42,866 nt of DNA from an uncultured Winogradskyella sp. (GTDB taxonomy: Bacteria; Bacteroidota; Bacteroidia; Flavobacteriales; Flavobacteriaceae), in assembly GCA_913061495.1 (NCBI GenBank), contig CAJXVG010000005.1, positions 1 to 42,866 of the forward strand, given 5' to 3'. Shown piece by piece: positions 34,608-40,679 of this stretch; position 1 is the stretch's first letter, and each line of letters opens with the position of its first letter. Under the pieces are notes generated by a model. That model was not told the DNA's origin. It ran no database searches and was given only the letters and a program-made list of their open reading frames with translations. Position numbers and translations under genes: made by a program.

Positions 34608-35909
34608 ATGAATAAAACAGTAAAAATTATTATCGGTATTGTTGTCTTGGCATTAGTCATTCTTGTGGCAGGAAAATCAATGGGATGGTTTGGCAAAAAA
34701 GGAAACTTTAAAGAAGTTACCGTAAAGGAAGTAACCTTAAAAGACATTGTTGAAACGGTGTCAGCAACAGGAAAAATACAACCAGAGGTTGAGGTAAAAA
34801 TCTCTTCTGAAGTTTCTGGGGAAATACTTGATTTGCCTTTTAAGGAGGGAGAGGAAGTTAAAAAAGGAGATTTATTGGTGCGTGTCAATCCAGATTTAAT
34901 TCAATCTGCGGTTAGCAGATCTCAGGCATCATACCAAAACGTAAGAGCTAATTTAGAGCAAGCAGAGGCTAGCCTAAAGCAAGCAAAGGCAGATTATGAT
35001 AGAAGTAAAGTGCTCTATGATAAAGGAGTTATTTCTAAAGCAGATTGGGATCAGGCAATTGCAGCCTATGAAACGGCCCAAGCAGGCAGAAGCTCTGCAT
35101 ATTATAATGTACAAAGTGCTGCAGCATCAGTAAATGAAGCAAAGGATAACCTAAACAGAACTACAATCTATGCTCCAATGAGCGGAACTATTTCGTTGTT
35201 GAGTGTTGAATTGGGCGAGCGTGTTGTGGGTACACAGCAAATGGCTGGTACAGAAATTCTACGTGTTGCAAACTTAAAAAACATGGAGGTTGAGGTAGAT
35301 GTTAATGAAAACGACATTGTAAAAGTTCAGATAGGAGATTCTACTATTGTTGAAGTAGATGCTTATTTAAAAAAGGAATTTAAAGGAGTAGTTACTGAAA
35401 TCGCAAACTCTGCAGAAGGTACTTTAGCAGCAGATCAGGTTACTAATTTTAAAGTTAAAGTTAGAATTATAGAAGAATCTTATGCAGATTTAACTGAAGG
35501 GAAACCTGAGTCTTATTCGCCTTTTAGACCAGGAATGACAGCAACAGTTGATATAATAACCAAAACCCGAAAGGATGCTATATCAGTACCAATTAGTGCC
35601 ATTGTTATTAAAACAGATACAAGTGCTACTAAGCAACCTTATGGAGCACCAAAAGTACCAAATGGAGATACGCTTGAAGAAGAACAAAAATTTGAATGTG
35701 TTTTTGTAAACGATAATGGAAAAGCAAAACTTAAAGTTGTTAAAACAGGAATACAAGATGACACAAATATTGAAATTGTTGAAGGTTTAACTGAAGATGA
35801 TGAGATTATTACCGGACCATACAATACAGTTTCAAAGACATTGAATCCAGGCGATTTAATAGAGGTTCAAAATAAAAAACCTACAACAACTTCAGAGGAA
35901 GCAGAATAA
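34608..35909 (+). CDS. Periplasmic adaptor (membrane fusion protein), second
   Basis: A second adaptor of 433 residues. It has an N-terminal anchor (about 5-24), a first lipoyl half at GEILDLPFKEGEEVKKGDLLVRV, a coiled coil (about 100-180) and a second half at APMSGTISLLSVELGERVVG. The beta-barrel and membrane-proximal domains follow (FRPGMTATVDIITK), with an extended glutamate- and threonine-rich C-terminus. It is about 45 residues longer than the first adaptor and clearly diverged from it. Whether both adaptors mix in one hexamer or serve different pumps is not decided by sequence. tsaB follows after 11 bases. Confidence 0.92.
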   Translation: MNKTVKIIIGIVVLALVILVAGKSMGWFGKKGNFKEVTVKEVTLKDIVETVSATGKIQPEVEVKISSEVSGEILDLPFKEGEEVKKGDLLVRVNPDLIQSAVSRSQASYQNVRANLEQAEASLKQAKADYDRSKVLYDKGVISKADWDQAIAAYETAQAGRSSAYYNVQSAAASVNEAKDNLNRTTIYAPMSGTISLLSVELGERVVGTQQMAGTEILRVANLKNMEVEVDVNENDIVKVQIGDSTIVEVDAYLKKEFKGVVTEIANSAEGTLAADQVTNFKVKVRIIEESYADLTEGKPESYSPFRPGMTATVDIITKTRKDAISVPISAIVIKTDTSATKQPYGAPKVPNGDTLEEEQKFECVFVNDNGKAKLKVVKTGIQDDTNIEIVEGLTEDDEIITGPYNTVSKTLNPGDLIEVQNKKPTTTSEEAE

Positions 35910-35920
35910 AAAAAAGATAA

Positions 35921-36580
35921 ATGGCATTAGTGCTAAATATAGAAACAGCAACTACAAATTGCTCGGTCTCTCTGTCTAAGGATGGAGAGATTTTGGTTTT
36001 AAAAGAGGACAATAATGCTGGTTATTCTCATGCTGAAATGCTTCATGTTTTTATAGATGAGGTTTTCAAAATTTCAAAATTAAAACCAATTGATATTGAT
36101 GCCATAGCTGTTAGCAAAGGACCTGGCTCTTACACAGGCTTGCGTATCGGAGTGTCATCAGCCAAAGGACTTTGCTTTGCATTAAATAAACCATTGTTGG
36201 CTATAGATACTTTAGCGAGTTTGGCTAGGCAGGTAAAAATTGATAAAGGATTTATTGTGCCAATGTTAGATGCCAGACGTATGGAGGTTTATTCCGCAGT
36301 TTTTGATAGCAATTACGAAAAAGAAAGAGAAATTAAAGCTGAAATTTTAGATAATAATAGTTTCGGTAATATTTTAAACCATAGTAAAGTCTATTTCGTT
36401 GGGAGTGGTGCAGAAAAGACCAAAACAATAATTCAACACCCTAATGCTGTTTTTATTGATGGTAAGTTGCCATCAGCAAATGAAATGGCAGTGCTTTCAG
36501 AAATAAAACATAAAAAAAGCGACACCGAAGATGTCGCTTACTTTGAGCCTTACTACTTAAAAAATTTCATTGCAGGTTAA
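35921..36580 (+). CDS. tsaB: tRNA N6-threonylcarbamoyladenosine synthesis protein TsaB
   Basis: TsaB forms the TsaBDE complex that puts the threonylcarbamoyl group on A37 of ANN-decoding tRNAs. The 219-residue product has the normal length and the ASKHA fold. The start is LNIETATTNCSVSLSKDG, followed by VSKGPGSYTGLRIGVSSAKG (about 64-83). The rest is family-like up to YFEPYYLKNF. The catalytic site is in TsaD, so no active residues are expected. It follows the exporter operon by 11 bases without a terminator. Its last codons contain a hairpin that acts as a terminator on the other strand. Its stop overlaps that of the convergent mscS gene by three bases. Confidence 0.94.
   Translation: MALVLNIETATTNCSVSLSKDGEILVLKEDNNAGYSHAEMLHVFIDEVFKISKLKPIDIDAIAVSKGPGSYTGLRIGVSSAKGLCFALNKPLLAIDTLASLARQVKIDKGFIVPMLDARRMEVYSAVFDSNYEKEREIKAEILDNNSFGNILNHSKVYFVGSGAEKTKTIIQHPNAVFIDGKLPSANEMAVLSEIKHKKSDTEDVAYFEPYYLKNFIAG
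36510..36539 (-). terminator. Minus-strand terminator of mscS embedded in the tsaB coding sequence
   Basis: On the minus strand AAGCGACA pairs with TGTCGCTT around a TCTTCGG loop that includes a C(UUCG)G tetraloop, and a run of T follows. The plus-strand arms are 36517-36524 and 36532-36539. It lies 38 bases beyond the mscS stop and within tsaB codons of about 199-207. On the plus strand no T-run follows, so it is directional. Confidence 0.85.
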
Positions 36581-37422
36581 CCATTCTTAGAAACCTCAAT
36601 ATTATCTAAATTGTAGTGATGTACATCGCGTTGAGGATATGGTATGGAAATACCAGCTGCCTCTAAGCGAGCTTTTCCTTCTTCTAGAACATGCCAATGT
36701 ATTCCCCAAAAATCTTCGTTTTTTGCCCAATATCGTAATGATAAATTTACTGAACTATCACCTAATTCGCTCACCACGACCATAGGTGTTTTGTCTTCAG
36801 ACTGTAAAACGGTTTCGTGTTCGTTTACAAGATTTAATAGTATTTCTTTGGCTTCTTTAATATTGTCATCATATCCTATGCCAAAAGTCAGTGCTTCCCG
36901 TCTAATTCCTTGAGATGTATAATTAACAATATTGTCATTAGATAATTTGCCATTGGGAACTACAGCTTCTTGATTACCGAAAGTGATTATACGTGTGTTG
37001 AAGATTGAAATTTCTTTAACAGAACCTTCTACACCTTGTGCGGAAATCCAATCACCCACTTTAAATGGTTTAATCAATAAAATTAATACTCCTCCGGCAA
37101 AATTTGCGAGAGATCCTTGTAATGCTAAGCCAATAGCTAAACCAGCTGCTGCAATTACTGCTGCAAAAGTTGTGGTCTCAACACCTACAGTTCCTAATAC
37201 TACAATAATCAAAACAATCTTTAGAGACCATTTAATTAAGTTCAAAAGAAATTGTTTTAAGCTAACTTCATAATCCGCCCTGTTCATTGCTTTTTTTATG
37301 CCTCGTAAGAGCACTCCAATAAGCCAGCCACCAATAATCCATATTAATATTGCAGCAATGACTTTTGGGCCAAATTCAACAATGAGGTTGTAGCCTGCGT
37401 CAATCCATTCTTGTGTGTCCAT
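36577..37422 (-). CDS. Small-conductance mechanosensitive channel (MscS family)
   Basis: An inner-membrane channel of 281 residues that opens when the membrane is stretched and releases solutes after osmotic downshift. Topology is three helices: about 20-40, about 62-82 and the pore helix at about 86-118. The pore helix is glycine- and alanine-rich (AAVIAAAGLAIGLALQGSLANFAGG) as in MscS. The beta domain follows with PFKVGDWI, then the C-terminal alpha/beta domain. Length is typical for MscS. The gene is convergent with tsaB, overlapping by three bases at a TTAA. Its promoter lies after the dodecin terminator. Confidence 0.95.
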   Translation of the reverse strand: MDTQEWIDAGYNLIVEFGPKVIAAILIWIIGGWLIGVLLRGIKKAMNRADYEVSLKQFLLNLIKWSLKIVLIIVVLGTVGVETTTFAAVIAAAGLAIGLALQGSLANFAGGVLILLIKPFKVGDWISAQGVEGSVKEISIFNTRIITFGNQEAVVPNGKLSNDNIVNYTSQGIRREALTFGIGYDDNIKEAKEILLNLVNEHETVLQSEDKTPMVVVSELGDSSVNLSLRYWAKNEDFWGIHWHVLEEGKARLEAAGISIPYPQRDVHHYNLDNIEVSKNG

Positions 37423-37441
37423 TTATATATTTATTTTTTAT

Positions 37442-37473
37442 TAAAATAAAAAACCCGGTCTTGCAACCGAGTT
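37442..37473 (-). terminator. Terminator of the dodecin gene
   Basis: On the minus strand AACTCGGT pairs with ACCGGGTT around a six-base loop with one U-G pair, followed by a T-rich tract. On the plus strand the arms are 37452-37459 and 37466-37473. It lies between the dodecin stop and the mscS start and separates the two transcripts. Confidence 0.75.
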
Positions 37474-37489
37474 ATATTTTTAATTTTTA

Positions 37490-37693
37490 TTAGTAGTTTA
37501 CTTCAAAAGTGAGTTTTATATTTACTCTAAATTCCGTAACGTTGTCGCCATTTACAATAGCACTTTGCTCTTTTACATAAACGGATTTGATGTTTTTCAC
37601 TGTTTTGGAAGCCTCTTTTACCGCTTTTCTTGTAGCATCTTCCCAGCTTTTATCTGAGTTAGCTAATACTTCAATTACTTTTAATACTGCCAT
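37490..37693 (-). CDS. Dodecin family protein
   Basis: Dodecins are small proteins that assemble as dodecamers and store or buffer flavins. This one has 67 residues, the family size, with the expected beta-alpha-beta-beta order: VLKVIEVLANSDKSWEDATRKAV forms strand 1 and the helix, then IKSVYVKEQSAIVNG and FRVNIKLTFEV form the two antiparallel strands. The ligand-contacting W17 and the glutamine in KEQSAI are present. The gene is transcribed alone, with an inverted repeat ending five bases before its ATG. Confidence 0.95.
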   Translation of the reverse strand: MAVLKVIEVLANSDKSWEDATRKAVKEASKTVKNIKSVYVKEQSAIVNGDNVTEFRVNIKLTFEVNY

Positions 37694-37698
37694 TTTTA

Positions 37699-37722
37699 TA
37701 GTGTTTTAAGATTCACTATAAT
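37699..37722 (-). repeat. Inverted repeat directly upstream of the dodecin start
   Basis: TATAGTG (37699-37705) and CACTATA (37716-37722) form a perfect 7-bp stem with a 10-base loop. Read on the minus strand it ends five bases before the ATG. It may be an operator or an mRNA hairpin at the ribosome site; it has the same TAGT/ACTA core as the repeats at 1306 and 2350. Confidence 0.45.
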
Positions 37723-37812
37723 TAAACAAATTATAATTAAAAATGCTGTTAACTAATTGTTAATTGCATCCAGATTGGTATCATTATCGTGGAATACCAT
37801 TTCAGTTTAGTT

Positions 37813-38526
37813 TTAATTTGCTGAATCTAAGGTTTCGATATAAGTAAATAGGGTAATTAAATCATTTTCATCTTTGAGATTGATTCTATTTTCTTTAATA
37901 AATGCCTTTAGTTTATTGGAGTGTTTAGGAAATAATTTTAAAAAATGTCTTCGTTTTTGAGGTAAAAAGGAGGTTTCCTTACCAATTCTATAATAATATA
38001 CATCTCTTAGCCTTCTAAATTCTGCTGGTTTTGCTTTATCATAGCTAGTGGTGGCTGGTTGTTCTTTGTAATATTTTACACTTTCTTCTTTTAAAATGGC
38101 TAATGAGTCTGTCTCTTTTAAAACAACGAGAAAGCCTTGTTTTGATTCCCCTTTTTCCGTTGTATAATTGTGGGTTTTGTATACTTTATTGTTTAAAGCG
38201 AATGTTATTTCAAAATTCTCATAATTATTTAGGGCAATTGTATCATTTTTACGTTTGATTTGCATTTCACCAAGATTGGCATCATATCTGCCAGCGAAAA
38301 TTTTATCCCCAAACGTTTTAATTTTCACAATTTCGAACTCTTCATTTATATATGGAGAACCCTTTACATATTTTAAGTTTTCTCGATTGATTACCATAGT
38401 AGATTGTATGTTGTCCAACCTAGATTGTAAAGTATTTGCCGTGACATTTTGGTGTTGTGCATAGCTTATTTTAGAAACACCGAGATTAATTAAAATTATA
38501 GCAAAAAGATATTTAATACGTATCAT
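37813..38526 (-). CDS. Secreted protein of unknown function (paralogue A)
   Basis: A 237-residue exported protein with a signal peptide ending near SYAQ (residue 24). I do not recognise a named family. It is clearly related to the gene at 38809: shared blocks are GSPYIxExF, GRxxAxxGxMxIK, NNKxYKT, SKxGFLxVxK, TSYDKxxPAxF and a C-terminal xLPxxRRxF...FP...IKxN. The N-terminal part looks beta-rich. The C-terminal helical end (residues of about 195-235) resembles a tail seen in many flavobacterial proteins. The gene is on the same strand as its paralogue, 282 bases away. No catalytic motif is visible. Confidence 0.75.
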   Translation of the reverse strand: MIRIKYLFAIILINLGVSKISYAQHQNVTANTLQSRLDNIQSTMVINRENLKYVKGSPYINEEFEIVKIKTFGDKIFAGRYDANLGEMQIKRKNDTIALNNYENFEITFALNNKVYKTHNYTTEKGESKQGFLVVLKETDSLAILKEESVKYYKEQPATTSYDKAKPAEFRRLRDVYYYRIGKETSFLPQKRRHFLKLFPKHSNKLKAFIKENRINLKDENDLITLFTYIETLDSAN

Positions 38527-38552
38527 AATTATTTATTAAAGATTTGTTTTTA

Positions 38553-38564
38553 AAAGTTAACTTT
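38553..38564. repeat. Perfect 12-base palindrome in the 282-base gap
   Basis: AAAGTTAACTTT is a perfect palindrome upstream of paralogue A on the minus strand, 26 bases from its start codon. ACCATT-AAA-AATGGT (38582-38596) lies just beyond it. Both are AT-rich and could be protein-binding sites. I see nothing else in 38527-38808. Confidence 0.3.
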
Positions 38565-38808
38565 ATATTTATTGAAATATCACCATTAAAAATGGTTATT
38601 TATTGTGTTTACAGATTTAACACTAAAAAATGTATTGATTTAAGTTACTATTTTAACAGCTTTTTGGCACTACTTTAATGTCGTATAAATAAAGTAAATT
38701 GGAATGGAAAAAGATGTTAAATGATTGTTAAACACCTTGAGTTTTGCTGTAATAGCATAATATCGTTTTAAATAAATGGAAGAGTTATTCTATTTAAAAG
38801 GCTCAATA

Positions 38809-39498
38809 TTATTTTTTTTCCATAAGTGAGTTCAAGTATTCAATTATTCCCACTAATTCTGATTCATTTTTTGGGTTCAACTTGTTGTTTTTTATATATT
38901 TTTTCAGTTCAGATTCATATTCAGGAAATGTTTCAATAAAGTCTTTTCTTCTTGTTGGAAGTTTTTTTACTTTACCCTTAGTTTTTAAATAGTAAGTATC
39001 AGCATCTCTTTTAAATTTGGCTGGCGATTCTTTGTCATAGCTTGTTCTAGCAGGTTTTTTCTCAAAAAATTCTATTTTTTCGAGTTTTAGCAATTCTATT
39101 TTGCTTAATCTTTTTGCCACAAGTAAAAAACCTCTCTTAGAGTGTGAATCTTCGTCATTATAGGTGTAGGTTTTGTAAAGTTTATTGTTTTCAGTAAATA
39201 ATACGCTTATTTCATTTGATGGATTTAAGTAAATTATTTTACCCTCTGTTTTTATCTCCATATCACCATTGAAAGCATTAAAGCGTCCTTCATAAACTTT
39301 GTTGTCAAAACCCACTAGCTTTACCAAAGAGAAATTTTCTGTAATATAAGGACTGCCTTCGGCCTCTGGGATAGTTTTATTTAGGGACGTGGCAAACTGA
39401 ATATCAGATAAATCTTGGTTGATTGGATTTGTCTGACTAGAAATAGCGTAAGTATTGAGTAGTAAACTAACGCAAAAAATAAATTTAAGTGTATCCAT
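38809..39498 (-). CDS. Secreted protein of unknown function (paralogue B)
   Basis: A 229-residue exported protein with a signal peptide of about 21 residues ending near AISSQ. By eye it is about 40% identical to paralogue A over its whole mature length and is collinear with it, so a tandem duplication is very likely. The distinctive KKPARTSYDKESPAKFKRDADTYY block and the LPTRRKDFIETFPEYESELKKYI tail are shared. There are no cysteines in the mature part and no catalytic motif. It lies 95 bases from the Nfu gene and is transcribed in the same direction. Function is unknown. Confidence 0.75.
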   Translation of the reverse strand: MDTLKFIFCVSLLLNTYAISSQTNPINQDLSDIQFATSLNKTIPEAEGSPYITENFSLVKLVGFDNKVYEGRFNAFNGDMEIKTEGKIIYLNPSNEISVLFTENNKLYKTYTYNDEDSHSKRGFLLVAKRLSKIELLKLEKIEFFEKKPARTSYDKESPAKFKRDADTYYLKTKGKVKKLPTRRKDFIETFPEYESELKKYIKNNKLNPKNESELVGIIEYLNSLMEKK

Positions 39499-39593
39499 CG
39501 TATTTTAATTTATGGGATATTACAGTAATTTAACCATTATAAACAAAACTGACAAGCCTTATTTAAAAATTAAAAATATGAACTTAAGTAAGA

Positions 39594-40496
39594 TTATTGA
39601 TTTATTGCATTTACAGTAATATCATTATCTTTCAGCATATCCTTTAACATTGTCTCAATTCCATTTTTTAAAGTAAAGGTTGAAGAAGGACAGCCACTGC
39701 ATGCACCTTGGAGTAACACTTCAACTTTTTTGGTTTCAGCATCATAAGACTTAAACTCAATATTACCACCATCACTGGCTACGGCTGGTTTAATATATTC
39801 TTCAAGAATATTAACTATGTTTTTTGATGTGTCATCTAATGTTTCAAATTTTTGCTCAACCGCCTCTTCAGTTTTATTGAGTTTTTTAGGAGCATCATCA
39901 TTCAATATTTTTTTACCTTCTTCAACGTAAGTCTTAATGAATTCACGTAATTGTAATGTAATATCTTCCCATTCAATAACATCGTATTTGGTGATTGAAA
40001 TATAGTTTTTCTCCATAAAAACGTTTTTCACAAAAGGAAATTGAAATAATGCGGTTGCCAAAGGAGAAGGTTTAGCTTCTTCAATAGAGGTAAACTCATA
40101 TAGGTTAGGCGTTAAAACCTTGTTGCAAACGTATTTTAAAACTGCCGGATTGGGAGTGCTTTCAGCATACACAGTGACAGCTGCCTTTGGTTTTGCCGCT
40201 TCTTCGGTTACCACGATACCGTTTTTTGAAAGATAGTCTTCAATTTGAGTCGCAACTTCCTCCTGTACATCCTTCCACTCTACAATATTGTAACGCTCTA
40301 TGGCAACAAAATTCGAAGCTATATAAACTTTCTTTACAAATGGTAAATAAAATAACTGTTGAGCCAAAGGGGAGTGTTTGGCTTCGTCAATGTTGTTAAA
40401 CTCAAAACTATTGTGATCAGTCAAAAACCGGTCAGCCTCAAACTTTAGAATGGCGTCGTTAGACGTTGAAACTATTGAAATTTGTGTATGGGACAT
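39594..40496 (-). CDS. Nfu-type iron-sulfur scaffold protein with duplicated N-terminal domain
   Basis: Nfu proteins carry [4Fe-4S] clusters from the assembly machinery to target enzymes. This 300-residue form has two N-terminal Nfu_N-type domains (about 5-90 and 107-192) and a C-terminal NifU-like domain (about 225-300). The C-terminal domain binds the cluster through C266 and C269 in GACSGCPSS. The second N-domain keeps the diagnostic AESTPNPAVLKY, whereas the first has VSTSNDAILKF. Start ATG 40496 is preferred over a TTG at 40511 because the latter lies inside the -7 promoter element. The gene is on the minus strand, divergent from the adhesin gene. Confidence 0.88.
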   Translation of the reverse strand: MSHTQISIVSTSNDAILKFEADRFLTDHNSFEFNNIDEAKHSPLAQQLFYLPFVKKVYIASNFVAIERYNIVEWKDVQEEVATQIEDYLSKNGIVVTEEAAKPKAAVTVYAESTPNPAVLKYVCNKVLTPNLYEFTSIEEAKPSPLATALFQFPFVKNVFMEKNYISITKYDVIEWEDITLQLREFIKTYVEEGKKILNDDAPKKLNKTEEAVEQKFETLDDTSKNIVNILEEYIKPAVASDGGNIEFKSYDAETKKVEVLLQGACSGCPSSTFTLKNGIETMLKDMLKDNDITVNAINQ

Positions 40497-40508
40497 TGTT
40501 TTTATTTG

Positions 40509-40516
40509 CAAAAGTA
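40509..40516 (-). promoter_or_regulatory. -7 element of the Nfu gene; very short leader
   Basis: On the minus strand this reads TACTTTTG, matching TAnnTTTG. It ends only 12 bases before the ATG at 40496, so transcription would start within about six bases of the start codon. No TTG is found at normal -33 spacing. Confidence 0.5.
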
Positions 40517-40630
40517 TGAAATATAAACCTTAAACGTTAATCTAATATATTGAGTTTGTAACTGAATTCTTTATGCAATTCACATAATTTGATTAAATTT
40601 CGTCCTCTTAAATATAAAACACTTAAAATT

Positions 40631-40679
40631 AACATTTAATTGCGAATGTTTATTTAAAGTTAGTTTGAAAGAACTAAAC
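40631..40679 (+). repeat. Two inverted repeats before the adhesin start
   Basis: AACATT-N8-AATGTT lies at 40631-40650. TTAGTT (40660-40665) with AACTAA (40672-40677) around TGAAAG ends two bases before the ATG at 40680. The second repeat has the same TTAGTTT...GAACTAAA core as the one at 2350-2388. Confidence 0.4.

Noticed and set aside
37776-37799. TGGTAT...ATACCA hairpin downstream of paralogue A as a terminator.
   Set aside because: Six-base stem with a 12-base loop and no T-tract on the minus strand.
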